A DNA stretch of 64,000 nt. Source: Ornithinimicrobium pratense. Its GTDB lineage: Bacteria > Actinomycetota > Actinomycetes > Actinomycetales > Dermatophilaceae. Of this stretch, positions 1 through 8,211 are shown piece after piece (positions within the stretch are counted from its first letter, which is position 1; the number at the start of each line of letters is the position of its first letter). The stretch is from NCBI RefSeq assembly GCF_008843165.1, contig NZ_CP044427.1, positions 3,410,001-3,474,000 of the forward strand. The letters run 5' to 3'. The notes beneath the pieces were generated by a model. It saw nothing but the letters and a program-made list of their open reading frames with translations. It was not told the DNA's origin and did no database searches. The position numbers and the translations under genes are program-made.

Positions 1-1294
1 CATACCCCCGCTGCTGCATCCAGGAGAGCACCCGTGCGACCAGGCGCGCGGTGAGGTCCGCCCGCAGGGTCCAGGAGGCGTTGACGTAGCCGACCGTGAA
101 GGCGAAGTTGGGCAGGCCGGTGATCATGGCGCCGGCCCAGACCAGCTGCTCGCCCAGCTGCACCGGTATGCCGTCCACCTGCGGCTCGATCCCGCCCGCT
201 ACCTGGACGCGCAGGCCGGTGGCGGTGACCACGACGTCGGCGGGCATGACCTCCCCGGTGCTCAGCCGCACGCCCCCCGGGACGACCCGGTCGATGGTGC
301 CGGTGACGATCCGCGCCCGGCCGCTGCGCAGGGCGGCGAAGAAGTCGCCGTCGGGCGCGGCGCAGAGCCGCTGGTCCCAGGGTGCGTAGGGCGGGGTCAG
401 GTGGGCATCCACGTAGTCCCGCGCGGCGTCGTCACCGCCCAGGGCCTGGACCGCCCGGCCGGTCAGCACCCGGCTGGCCAACCCCGGTGCGCCCCGCATC
501 GCTGCCCACAGCGCGGACCCGATCAGCACGTTCTTGGCCCGCGCGGCCCGGTGGGCCGGCCCCGGGGGCAGTAGCTGGCGGGCTCGGTCGGCGAACCGGT
601 CGCGGGAGGGGATCGAGCCGACCCACGTGGGGGTGCGCTGGAGCATCGTCACCTGCGTCGCGGCCTGGCCGTCCTCGCCCGGCCCGGCCAGTGCCGGGAC
701 CAGGGTGACCGCCGTCGCTCCGGAGCCGATCACCACGACGTGGCGCCCGTCGTAGTCGAGATCCTCCGGCCAGAACTGCGGGTGCACCACGTGGCCGGAG
801 AAGTCCTCCAGCCCGGGGATCTGCGCGTCGTGCGGGTCGTCGTAGGAGTAGTAGCCGGTGCAGACGTGCAGAAACCGGCAGGTCCGCTCCTGGCGGCCGT
901 CAGGGGTCTCGACGGTGAGCGTCCAACGGGCGGCTGCGTTGTCGAAGGAGGCCCCGATCACCTTGTGCCGAAGCCGGATCCTCCGGTCGATGCCGTGCTC
1001 GGCGGCGGTCCGCCGCAGGTAGTCGAGGATCTGTGACCCAGAGCCGATCGCCTCCTGCTCGCGCCAGGGGGCGAACGGGTAGGCAAGGGTGAACATGTCG
1101 GAGTCGGACCGCACGCCGGGGTAGCGGAAAAGGCTCCACGTGCCGCCCAGGTCGTCCTGGGCCTCGAGGACCTCCAGCCGCAGGTGCGGCAGCGCCGTCA
1201 GCAGTCGGTGCGCGGCCCCGATCCCGGACAACCCGGCGCCCACGACCACGACGTCGGCGTCCACCGGCGCGCCGAGGTCGGCCAGCGCGGTCAT
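1..1294 (-). CDS. FAD/NADPH flavin monooxygenase, Baeyer-Villiger-like (3' end off window)
   Basis: Group B flavoprotein monooxygenase that would insert oxygen into ketones or oxidise hetero-atoms using FAD and NADPH. The translation has the FAD Rossmann motif GAGLSG near residue 19, the fingerprint FSGHVVHPQFWP at residues 165-176, which fits FxGxxxHxxxW[P/D], and a second dinucleotide motif GSGATA near 191. About 431 residues are visible and the gene continues past position 1. Its ATG overlaps the stop of the upstream esterase as ATGA, so the two are translationally coupled. A ketone-to-ester monooxygenase followed by an esterase is a known functional pairing, and the MymA/LipR pair of mycobacteria is the closest analogy I know. 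Substrate unknown. Confidence 0.9.
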   Translation of the reverse strand, partial: MTALADLGAPVDADVVVVGAGLSGIGAAHRLLTALPHLRLEVLEAQDDLGGTWSLFRYPGVRSDSDMFTLAYPFAPWREQEAIGSGSQILDYLRRTAAEHGIDRRIRLRHKVIGASFDNAAARWTLTVETPDGRQERTCRFLHVCTGYYSYDDPHDAQIPGLEDFSGHVVHPQFWPEDLDYDGRHVVVIGSGATAVTLVPALAGPGEDGQAATQVTMLQRTPTWVGSIPSRDRFADRARQLLPPGPAHRAARAKNVLIGSALWAAMRGAPGLASRVLTGRAVQALGGDDAARDYVDAHLTPPYAPWDQRLCAAPDGDFFAALRSGRARIVTGTIDRVVPGGVRLSTGEVMPADVVVTATGLRVQVAGGIEPQVDGIPVQLGEQLVWAGAMITGLPNFAFTVGYVNASWTLRADLTARLVARVLSWMQQRGY

Positions 1295-2223
1295 CCGCGC
1301 AACGACGCAGTCACGCCGGCCAGAAGGACGCCGCGGTCACGGCGACCCTCAGGGGTGGGCAGGAGCACGTGCACGTGCGGAGAGCCCTTCGCCGCGTGGA
1401 CGGTGATGTCCGTGCCGGCCTCCTGGCACCGGCGCTGCAGAACCGCGACGTCGGGCCAGCAGATGTCCCGGGTGCCGGAGTAGACGTGGATCGGGGGCAG
1501 GCCGGAGAGGTCGGCGAAGAGCGGGCTGACCCGCGGGTCCTGCAGGTCGCGGTCGCCGGCCCAGGCCTCCATCAGCGGCGCGGTGCCGGCCCGCGAGAGC
1601 CACGGGTCGGAGGGCTCCACCTCGGCGATGCCGGGGTTGGACTGGCTGAGGTCCAGGGCGGGGCTGATCAGGGTCACCCCCACGAGCCTTGGGTCGCCGC
1701 GCAGGTGCTGGGCGGCCAGCAGCGCGATCGCGCCGCCGGCGGAGTCGCCGGCGAGGTGAATGCGCACGACCGCCCGGTCGCCGCCGTCCCGGTGTCCGTC
1801 ACCGTCCCGGCCGGTGACCTGCTCCACCACCGCGTCGACGAGAGCGAAGATCTCCTCCCCCGTGTGCTGCGGCGCCCGGCCGTAGTGCGGCACGTACACC
1901 GGCGCACCCGTGGCGTCGGCCAGGTCGCCGACCAGGTCCCAGTGCTGGCGGGCGATGCCGTGCACGAAAGCGCCGCCGTGGAAGTAGACCACCGCGGTCC
2001 CCGGCATGGTCACGGTCGTCGGCGACGGCCGGACCCGGTCGAGGACGTGCCGGCCGGGGACGGGCAGGGCTCGCCGCCGCACCCTCGCGCGCAGCCGGCC
2101 CGGGGGTGAGGCAGGCGCCTTCCCGCGGGTCAGCAAGCGCAGTCCACGTGTCCGGGTGGCCATCGCCGGGTGCAGGACCAGGCGCAGGTAGGTCACGACG
2201 CCCCGGTTCGCCCAGCTGGTCAT
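1291..2223 (-). CDS. alpha/beta hydrolase, HSL-family esterase
   Basis: A 310-residue hormone-sensitive-lipase-type esterase. Visible are the oxyanion-hole motif HGGAF near residue 82, the nucleophile elbow GDSAGG near 163, the catalytic Asp in GTRDICW and the His in SPHVHVL near the C-terminus. There is no signal peptide, so it is likely cytosolic. It is first in a two-gene operon and overlaps the flavin monooxygenase by 4 nt, which suggests it hydrolyses the ester made by that enzyme. The operon is divergent from the GH13 gene with under 50 bp between the starts. Confidence 0.9.
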   Translation of the reverse strand: MTSWANRGVVTYLRLVLHPAMATRTRGLRLLTRGKAPASPPGRLRARVRRRALPVPGRHVLDRVRPSPTTVTMPGTAVVYFHGGAFVHGIARQHWDLVGDLADATGAPVYVPHYGRAPQHTGEEIFALVDAVVEQVTGRDGDGHRDGGDRAVVRIHLAGDSAGGAIALLAAQHLRGDPRLVGVTLISPALDLSQSNPGIAEVEPSDPWLSRAGTAPLMEAWAGDRDLQDPRVSPLFADLSGLPPIHVYSGTRDICWPDVAVLQRRCQEAGTDITVHAAKGSPHVHVLLPTPEGRRDRGVLLAGVTASLRG

Positions 2224-2269
2224 GGCCTTGACGTTAGCGGGCCGTCCGCCGACCTCCTACGCTGGTCGG

Positions 2270-3532
2270 ATGCCGACATCACCCGCCTGGCCGGAGCACG
2301 CGATCTTCTGGCACGTCTACCCGCTCGGGTTCACCGGTGCCCCGGTGAGCGGGGAGGAGGCGAAGGCTGCGAATGCCCCCGGGGCGATGCCATACCCGCG
2401 CTTGCGGCACCTCACCCGGTGGCTGGACCACCTGGTGGAGCTGGGCTGCAACGGGCTGTTGCTCGGTCCGGTCTTCGCCTCGGCGGGGCACGGCTACGAC
2501 ACCCTCGACCACCGGCGGATCGACCCGCGACTGGGGACCGAGGAGGACTTCGCCGCGCTCGTCGGCGGCTGTCGCGCCCGCGGCGTGCGACTGGTCCTCG
2601 ACGGGGTCTTCAACCACCTGTCCGCCGAGCACCCCGTCGTGCAGCGGGCGATGGAGGCCGGGCCGGACTCCGAGGCGGGGCGGTGGATCCGGTGGGTGGA
2701 CGGCTACCCGCGGTGGTTCGAGGGGCACTCGACGCTGGTCGAGCTGGACCTGGCCCACCCTCCGGTCCGCGACGCGGTGGCCGGGGTGATGACGCACTGG
2801 CTGGAGCAGGGGGCGGACGGATGGCGGCTGGACGCCGCCTACGCGCCGGGCGCCGAGGTATGGCGTCCCGTCATCGACCGGGTGCGCGCCGCCCACCCGG
2901 AGGCCTGGGTCGTGGGTGAGGTCATCCACGGGGACTACCCTGCCTTCGTGGCGGGCTCGGGCGTGGACTCGGTGACCCAGTACGAGCTGTGGAAGGCGAT
3001 CTGGTCCGCGCTGGTCGACACGAACCTCTACGAGCTGGACCACGGGCTGGGGCGGCACGACGACTTCCTGGAGACGTTCCTGCCGCAGACGTTCGTGGGC
3101 AACCACGACGTCACGCGGATCGCCTCGCGGGTCGGCGAGGACGGGGCGGTGCTGGCCCTGGCCGTGTTGATGAGCGTCGGCGGGGTGCCCTCGGTCTACT
3201 ACGGGGACGAGGAGGGTTATACCGGCGTGAAGGAGGACCGGGCCGGCGGGGACGACGCGGTGCGCCCGCGGTTTCCCCAGGACCCGGGTGAGCTGGCGCC
3301 ATGGGGCCAGCAGGTGCACCGCGCGCACGTCGACCTGATCGGCCTGCGGCGCCGGCACCCCTGGCTGGTGCGCGCGCGGACGAAGACCGTGTCGTTGGCC
3401 AACGAGCACCTCGTCTACCGGTCGGTGGGCGCCGACGGGCAGTGGCTGGAGGTGGAGCTGGACCTGCGGGAGGGTGCGCACCGGGCGCAGGTCCGGGACG
3501 CGGAGGGCCAGCGGCTCTGGGCGTGGGGATGA
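2270..3532 (+). CDS. GH13 (alpha-amylase family) glycoside hydrolase
   Basis: A 420-residue enzyme acting on alpha-glucosidic bonds through a retaining mechanism. The four GH13 regions are present: DGVFNH at 111-116, GWRLDAAY with nucleophile Asp188, GEVIHGD with acid/base Glu217 and VGNHD with Asp280. YYGDEEGY follows, as in maltogenic or trehalose-type members. There is no signal peptide or carbohydrate-binding module, so it is cytosolic. I chose ATG 2270 over an upstream in-frame ATG because TACGCT lies 6 nt before it, the leaderless promoter layout seen repeatedly in this window. Exact specificity cannot be read from the motifs. Confidence 0.9.
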   Translation: MPTSPAWPEHAIFWHVYPLGFTGAPVSGEEAKAANAPGAMPYPRLRHLTRWLDHLVELGCNGLLLGPVFASAGHGYDTLDHRRIDPRLGTEEDFAALVGGCRARGVRLVLDGVFNHLSAEHPVVQRAMEAGPDSEAGRWIRWVDGYPRWFEGHSTLVELDLAHPPVRDAVAGVMTHWLEQGADGWRLDAAYAPGAEVWRPVIDRVRAAHPEAWVVGEVIHGDYPAFVAGSGVDSVTQYELWKAIWSALVDTNLYELDHGLGRHDDFLETFLPQTFVGNHDVTRIASRVGEDGAVLALAVLMSVGGVPSVYYGDEEGYTGVKEDRAGGDDAVRPRFPQDPGELAPWGQQVHRAHVDLIGLRRRHPWLVRARTKTVSLANEHLVYRSVGADGQWLEVELDLREGAHRAQVRDAEGQRLWAWG

Positions 3533-3563
3533 ACGTCCGGTCGTCCTGACGGCATGACGCGGA

Positions 3564-3577
3564 CCCCGCGTGCGGGG
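3564..3577. terminator. GC hairpin between convergent genes
   Basis: CCCCGC-GT-GCGGGG inverted repeat in the 50-bp gap between the convergent GH13 and methyltransferase genes. It could terminate both. There is no U-tract, as is common in actinobacteria. Confidence 0.4.
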
Positions 3578-3582
3578 CGTCG

Positions 3583-4200
3583 CTAACGACGGGCGACGGC
3601 CAGGAAGACCGCGAAGACCTCGCCGTGCTTGACCAGGGTGGTGCAGTCGTCGACGGTGACGTCGGTGAAGCCGGCCGCCCGCAGCTGACGCGCGAGGCCG
3701 TGGCGGTCGAAGCCGTCGTGCCCGTCGAAGTCGTGCAGGTGGGCGTGAAACCGCCCGTCGTCGCTGTCGAGGTCGGCGACCGCGAGGTGCCCGCCGGGGA
3801 CCAGGAGGCGGTGCAGGCCCGCCAGCACGGGCGCGAGGTCGGGGATGTGGTGCAGGACGAGGCTGGAGACCACTAGGTCGAAGTTCTCCTCGGGGAGGGT
3901 TACCTCGGGGTCGGTGAGGTCGAGATCCCACACCCGGGTGCCTTCGGGCAGCGCTCCGTCGGCCACCTTCCGCTCGGCGACCTGCCGCATACCGGAGGAG
4001 CTGTCGGCCAGGGTGAGCCGGCCCACGGCGCCCTGCAGCGCCTGGGCGACCAGGCCGGTGCCGGCGCCGTACTCCAGCAGCCCCTCCCGGCCGGTCAGCG
4101 GGACGGCCGCTCGGACGGCGTCTGCGATCTGGCGCGCCCGGTCCACCTTGTCCTGGTCGTCGTAGTCCTGCGCGATGCCGTCGAAGTGCTCCCGGGTCAT
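3583..4200 (-). CDS. class I SAM-dependent methyltransferase
   Basis: A 205-residue methyltransferase with motif I LLEYGAGTG near residue 42, an acidic motif II region (LTLADSS) and the post-II segment DLVVSSLVLHHIPD. It resembles small-molecule methyltransferases of the UbiE/Methyltransf_11 type. It stands alone between a convergent GH13 gene and an upstream ArsR-type regulator in the same orientation, with a 96-bp gap from the latter. Substrate not predictable. Confidence 0.85.
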   Translation of the reverse strand: MTREHFDGIAQDYDDQDKVDRARQIADAVRAAVPLTGREGLLEYGAGTGLVAQALQGAVGRLTLADSSSGMRQVAERKVADGALPEGTRVWDLDLTDPEVTLPEENFDLVVSSLVLHHIPDLAPVLAGLHRLLVPGGHLAVADLDSDDGRFHAHLHDFDGHDGFDRHGLARQLRAAGFTDVTVDDCTTLVKHGEVFAVFLAVARR

Positions 4201-4296
4201 AGGGTCAGCCTGCCACGGTGACGGGTGGGCCTGGGGCGACCGCGGGGTGTTCGGGGCGGGACCGACCGAGCCCGGGACCGGGCGGTGGCCCCTACG

Positions 4297-4893
4297 TCAG
4301 TCCTCAGCCCGTAGCGGGAACAGCTGCCGATAGACCTTCACCGTCCGGGTGCCCTCGTCGCCGTGCTCCTCGCGGGCGGCCCGCGCCCGGTCCCGGTGCT
4401 CGGCGACGACCTCGGCGAGGGCCGTGTTCAGCGCCTGGAGCTCCTGGGGGGTCATCCGGGCGGTGAGCTCGTCCGTGATGGCGACCTCCAGCCACTCGCG
4501 CTCCTCGTGCGGCTGGCGGTCGATCCACTCCATCCCCCGCCGGGCACGTTCCTGGACCTGATGACGCTGGATCAGCTCCACGGAGGTCAGCGCCCCAGGG
4601 TCCTCGGCGAGCACCTCGAAGCCGAAGGAGATTCCCTCGGCCTGCCACCAGCGCTCCCGCCCGGTGCCGCGGCCGACGAGCTCGGAGACGACACCGTGCC
4701 GCTCGAGCTGACGCAGGTGGTAGCTGGTCTGCCCGGTGCTCTCCCCCGTGGCCCGCGCCAGCATCGTCGCCGTCGCGGGGCCGTGGTCCTTGAGGTGGTC
4801 ATAGAGGCGCAGGCGCAGCGGATGGGCGAACGCCTTCAGCGCGGAGGTGTCGATGGCCCGGGCGTGCACGGGAGGGGGGTTGCGCTCAAACAT
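4297..4893 (-). CDS. ArsR/HTH_20-type winged-helix regulator
   Basis: A 198-residue regulator with an N-terminal winged helix at about 15-75 (HPLRLRLYDHLKDHGPATATMLARATGESTGQTSYHLRQLERHG), typical of ArsR-like HTH_20 proteins. A helical C-terminal half rich in Glu and Arg is likely the dimer or ligand domain. No cysteine metal-binding motif is seen. It is divergent from the MFS gene, and the 66-bp intergenic region carries repeated TTGCAG/CTGCAA sites, so it probably represses the exporter and itself. Confidence 0.85.
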   Translation of the reverse strand: MFERNPPPVHARAIDTSALKAFAHPLRLRLYDHLKDHGPATATMLARATGESTGQTSYHLRQLERHGVVSELVGRGTGRERWWQAEGISFGFEVLAEDPGALTSVELIQRHQVQERARRGMEWIDRQPHEEREWLEVAITDELTARMTPQELQALNTALAEVVAEHRDRARAAREEHGDEGTRTVKVYRQLFPLRAED

Positions 4894-4906
4894 GATGCAG
4901 ATATAC

Positions 4907-4942
4907 CTTTGCAGAGAATTCTTTGCAGTGTTCTGGCTGCAA
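4907..4942. promoter_or_regulatory. operator region between ArsR-type gene and MFS gene
   Basis: The octamer CTTTGCAG occurs at 4907-4914 and again at 4921-4928 (14-nt period). The second copy forms a dyad TTGCAG-N8-CTGCAA (4923-4928 and 4937-4942). The sites sit between the divergent starts at 4893 and 4960, where a winged-helix regulator would act. The link to the regulator is inferred. Confidence 0.6.
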
Positions 4943-4959
4943 TCAGTCTAGGAGCCGTC

Positions 4960-6225
4960 ATGCACCTCTTCCGCCTCCACCTCGCCGGGGTCGGCCTGGG
5001 CAACCTTGCCGATGGCATCGTCGCCGGGGCAGTGCCACTCCTGGCGATCACCCTGACCCGGGACCCCCTGCTCGTCGGCCTCGTCTCCACCGCGATGTGG
5101 CTGCCCTGGCTGCTCGGGGCACTGCTCGTCGGGGTCGTGGTCGACCGCACCGACCGGGCCCGGCTGCGTCGGCTCGCCCTGGCTGCCCGGACCTGCGTCC
5201 TCGGCGCGGGCGTCGGCGTGGCCCTCGCGGACGTGCTCACGATCTGGGTGCTGCTCGCCCTGTGCCTGGCGTATGCCGTGACCGAGGTGTTCTCCGACCT
5301 GGCGGCCAGCGCGATGATCCCCCAGCTCGTCCCGCGCGAGGACCTGCCCCGGGCCAACGCACGGGTGATGGGCACCGAACGGCTGATGCAGGAGTTCGTC
5401 GGTCAGCCGATCGGCGGGGCGCTGGTCATGCTCGGCGCCGGCTGGGTGTTCGGCAGCTCGGCGGCCGTCGTCGTGCTCGTCGTGCTGCTGCTGGGCCGGC
5501 TGCGGCGGCCCGAGGGCTTCGTCGCCCCGCGCCGGTCATCCGTCGACAGCTCGGTGGCGGAGGAGGCCGCGACCGTGCGTCAGGACCTGGCCGAAGGGCT
5601 GCGCCTCGTGCTGCGCCACCCTGTCGTGCGCCCGTTCACCATCTCGGCGGCGCTGACCAACTTCGCCAACACGGCCTACTTCTCGGTCTTCGTGCTGTGG
5701 GCGGTCGGCCCGGGGTCGGCGGTCGGGCTGGAGCCCTGGCAGTTCCCTCTCCTGGTCGCGGTGCTGTCGGCGGGCGCGATCGCGGGTTCACTCGTCCCCA
5801 GCCGATGGCTGCTGCGCGTCGGCGAGGTGCGGGTGATGATCGGCTGCTGGTTCGTCAACTCGGCGCTGCTGCTGGTGCCGGTGCTGGTCCCGGCGTGGTG
5901 GGCGATCGGCCCGGTGCTGGTGGTGATCGGCGCCACCAACATGGTCGGCAACGTCATCGGCGCCAGCATCCGTCAGCGGGTGGTCCCGGCGCAGCTGCTG
6001 GGCCGGACCGGGGGCGCGACCCGCACCCTGGTCTTCGGCACGATGGCCGTCGCCGGGCCGGTCGGTGGGCTGGTCGCCCGCGAGCTGGGGCTACCCGTGC
6101 TCTTCGTGGGCGCGACCGTGATGGCGCTGCTGGTCACCGCCTGGGTAGCGACCCGGGTCGACCAGGATGTCGTCGACCGCGCCGAGGCGGCGCTGGCCGA
6201 GCAGGAGACCACCCCTGTCCGCTGA
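4960..6225 (+). CDS. MFS transporter
   Basis: A 421-residue membrane protein of the DHA-like/enterobactin-exporter (MFS_3) type with about 12 hydrophobic segments. It has the A-like loop VVDRTDRARLRR after TM2 and a long charged central loop near residues 190-215. ATG 4960 is chosen because it follows AGGAG and begins the first membrane segment, whereas upstream extension runs antisense through the regulator gene. It is probably a drug or metabolite exporter controlled by the divergent ArsR-type protein. Confidence 0.88.
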   Translation: MHLFRLHLAGVGLGNLADGIVAGAVPLLAITLTRDPLLVGLVSTAMWLPWLLGALLVGVVVDRTDRARLRRLALAARTCVLGAGVGVALADVLTIWVLLALCLAYAVTEVFSDLAASAMIPQLVPREDLPRANARVMGTERLMQEFVGQPIGGALVMLGAGWVFGSSAAVVVLVVLLLGRLRRPEGFVAPRRSSVDSSVAEEAATVRQDLAEGLRLVLRHPVVRPFTISAALTNFANTAYFSVFVLWAVGPGSAVGLEPWQFPLLVAVLSAGAIAGSLVPSRWLLRVGEVRVMIGCWFVNSALLLVPVLVPAWWAIGPVLVVIGATNMVGNVIGASIRQRVVPAQLLGRTGGATRTLVFGTMAVAGPVGGLVARELGLPVLFVGATVMALLVTAWVATRVDQDVVDRAEAALAEQETTPVR

Positions 6226-6276
6226 CGCCGGGCGCCCCGGGGGCCTCGCCGGGCTGGCCGTCTGGCCGCCGGCGAC

Positions 6277-6483
6277 TCAGCGGTCGACCAGGGTGAAGAT
6301 CTGCTCCACCGGGCGACCAAGGAGTTGGGCCAGTCGCAGCGCCAGCGGCAGGCTGGGGTCGAACCGGCCGGTTTCGATGGCGTTGATGGTCTGCCGCGAG
6401 ACCCCGACCTCCTCGGCCAGCCGCCCCTGACTCCATCCGCGGTCCTCGCGCAGCGACCGCAGGATGCTCGTGGTCTCAGCCAC
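6277..6483 (-). CDS. small XRE-family HTH regulator
   Basis: A 68-residue protein that is almost entirely one helix-turn-helix: LREDRGWSQGRLAEEVGVSRQTINAIETGRFDPSLPLALRLAQLLGRPVEQIF. It starts with GTG and overlaps the end of the upstream membrane protein gene by 8 nt, so it is the second gene of a coupled pair. Such short Cro/CI-like proteins are usually dedicated repressors of their own operon, and palindromes upstream of the pair support this. Confidence 0.88.
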   Translation of the reverse strand: MAETTSILRSLREDRGWSQGRLAEEVGVSRQTINAIETGRFDPSLPLALRLAQLLGRPVEQIFTLVDR

Positions 6484-6868
6484 CCAACTTCCTCAGCTCC
6501 ACGGCGTAGCAGCTCCAGATCAGCACCGGCAGCGCGGCGAAGGCCGCGATCCCCCAGAGGCCGGGCGTGGGGCCAGGGACGTACAGCAGAGCCAGCATGA
6601 GCAACCCGTTGATGACCAGGACGCCCAAGAGGGCCCGCTCGTATGCGTTCTGCCACGCCCGTCTCTCGACGCTATCGGGGGAGTCCTCCCGCCGCTCCCG
6701 ACGACGCCGCCGGGAGATGACGTTGGCCGCCAGGCCGGCCGGAATGATCATCAAGGCGCTGGACAGCACCCGGATCAGGGTGCTCTCGCGCTGGTCGGCG
6801 AGGTAAAGCAGCGCGACCCCCGCAAGAAACAACGCTGCTGCCAGCAAGCAGATGTCCCGAGACCTCAT
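6476..6868 (-). CDS. four-TM membrane protein paired with XRE regulator
   Basis: A 130-residue protein with hydrophobic segments at about 7-24, 33-50, 80-97 and 103-121 and a very basic loop (SRRRRRERREDS) between TM2 and TM3. I recognise the architecture of membrane proteins encoded next to short XRE regulators (DUF2178/DUF2975-like), but cannot assign a family with certainty. It is first in the operon, with the regulator overlapping its end. A -35/-10 pair and operator lie directly upstream. Confidence 0.75.
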   Translation of the reverse strand: MRSRDICLLAAALFLAGVALLYLADQRESTLIRVLSSALMIIPAGLAANVISRRRRRERREDSPDSVERRAWQNAYERALLGVLVINGLLMLALLYVPGPTPGLWGIAAFAALPVLIWSCYAVELRKLGG

Positions 6869-6874
6869 GTGTCA

Positions 6875-6917
6875 TGTGTACTTGACAGCCGAGCGGCCTG
6901 TCAAGTGCACTTGTCAG
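6875..6917 (-). promoter_or_regulatory. promoter and palindromic operator of the XRE/membrane operon
   Basis: On the minus strand a consensus -35 TTGACA (6899-6904) is separated by 18 nt from a -10 TACACA (6875-6880). CTGTCAAGTGCACTTGTCAG at 6898-6917 has a perfect 12-bp core CAAGTGCACTTG and covers the -35. A half-site ACTTGACAG (6880-6888) overlaps the -10. Repressor binding here would block the promoter, so autorepression by the XRE protein is likely. Confidence 0.75.
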
Positions 6918-6953
6918 GGGGGTCGTGTCGGGTTCAGTACCCCGTCGGGCCGG

Positions 6954-7397
6954 TCAGATCTGCGGGTTCCATGCGCGCTCCACGGCCAGCTGCACGATCT
7001 CCGCGGTGTGCTCGGTCAGCGGGAAGTCCGACCTGGGCACCCAGCGGGCGAAGTCCGTCGTGCCATCACGCTCCACCGTCCCCAGCTCCCCGCCGGTGAT
7101 CGTCGCGGCAAACAGCAGCCGCTGGGAACGGAAGGGGCGGCCCGACTCCTGGCGACCGGAGAAGTGATGCTCGGCGAGCAGCGGACCGACCGTGACGGCA
7201 TACCCGGTCTCCTCGTAGACCTCCCGGACCACCGCGTCCTCCAGCCGCTCGTCGAAGTCGACGCCGCCGCCCGGCAGGGACCAGCCCGGTCGCAGCCCAC
7301 GCGGCCCGCCGTTGAACCAGGTCAGCAGGATCCGGTCCTGCTCGTCCACGAGGACGGCGTAGACGGCCAGGCGGGTGTCGTACTCGGTGTAGTGCAC
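6954..7397 (-). CDS. Nudix hydrolase
   Basis: A 147-residue Nudix enzyme that hydrolyses a nucleoside-diphosphate-linked substrate. The Nudix box is intact: GGVDFDERLEDAVVREVYEETGY, matching Gx5Ex7REUxEExGU. GTG 7397 is preferred to a longer upstream start because TAGGTT lies 7 nt before it, giving a leaderless transcript, and because the added N-terminus is low-complexity. It is divergent from the M50-like gene with both promoters in about 65 bp. Substrate cannot be assigned. Confidence 0.88.
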   Translation of the reverse strand: MHYTEYDTRLAVYAVLVDEQDRILLTWFNGGPRGLRPGWSLPGGGVDFDERLEDAVVREVYEETGYAVTVGPLLAEHHFSGRQESGRPFRSQRLLFAATITGGELGTVERDGTTDFARWVPRSDFPLTEHTAEIVQLAVERAWNPQI

Positions 7398-7462
7398 GGC
7401 GAAGAACCTACCCGCGCCCCGGAGCACCGTCGGGTGCGGGGATGTGTGCCAGGATCGGGTCC

Positions 7463-8164
7463 GTGCTGGCTGACCTCTGGGCGCGGGCGAGCGCAACGCA
7501 ACCCCCGTTGCCCTGGGAGGGCAGCCTGCTGCTCGGCCTGGTCGCCCTGCTGGTCACCTGGAGCCCGCTCGGCCACCGGGTGGTGCGCCACCTGGTGACC
7601 CTGGTGCACGAGGCCGGGCACGCGGCGGTCGCAGCCCTGGTCGGGCGTCGTCTCTCCGGCATCCGGTTGCACTCCGACACCTCCGGCGTGACCGTGTCCC
7701 GGGGCCGACCACGCGGGCCCGGCATGGTGGCCACCATGCTGGCCGGCTACCCGGCCCCGGCCCTGGTCGGCCTGGCGGGCGCCTTCCTGCTCGGCGCGGG
7801 GTATGCAGCAGGCGTCCTCTGGGCGCTGGTCCTCACCTGCGCCCTCGTGCTGCTGCTGGTGCGCAACCTCTACGGGCTGTGGGTGGTGCTCGTGCTGGGG
7901 GTCAGCGTGGCGTTGCTGTCCTGGACTGCTCCGGCGGCCGCGCTGTCGGGGACGGCATACCTGATGGTGTGGACCCTGCTCCTCGCGGCACCCCGCGCGG
8001 TGGTCGACCTGCACCGCGAGCGCCGCGGTCGGCGCGGAGGCAGCGACGCCGACCAGTTGAGGAGGCTCACCGGTGTGCCGGCGTCGGTGTGGACCGCCGT
8101 CTTCTGGTTGGTCACCGTGGGCGCGCTCGTCGTCGGGGCTCGCGAGCTCGTGCCGCTCGGCTGA
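7463..8164 (+). CDS. M50-like integral membrane metallopeptidase
   Basis: About 233 residues with six or so hydrophobic segments. HEAGH at 49-53 is the zinc-binding HExxH motif of M50 (site-2-protease-like) peptidases, lying in a membrane segment. The usual downstream Asp motif is not obvious to me, so activity is uncertain. I prefer GTG 7463, preceded 7 nt upstream by CAGGAT; an ATG at 7442 is the alternative and adds 7 residues. Confidence 0.75.
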   Translation: MLADLWARASATQPPLPWEGSLLLGLVALLVTWSPLGHRVVRHLVTLVHEAGHAAVAALVGRRLSGIRLHSDTSGVTVSRGRPRGPGMVATMLAGYPAPALVGLAGAFLLGAGYAAGVLWALVLTCALVLLLVRNLYGLWVVLVLGVSVALLSWTAPAAALSGTAYLMVWTLLLAAPRAVVDLHRERRGRRGGSDADQLRRLTGVPASVWTAVFWLVTVGALVVGARELVPLG

Positions 8165-8211
8165 GGGGCGGCCGGTCTGGCCCTCGATGCCGGGCCTGCG
8201 ACGATGGACCC

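Noticed and set aside
2279..3931. A 550-codon minus-strand frame over the GH13 gene
   Set aside because: Pro/Arg-rich translation without domains, overlapping both the GH13 and methyltransferase genes.
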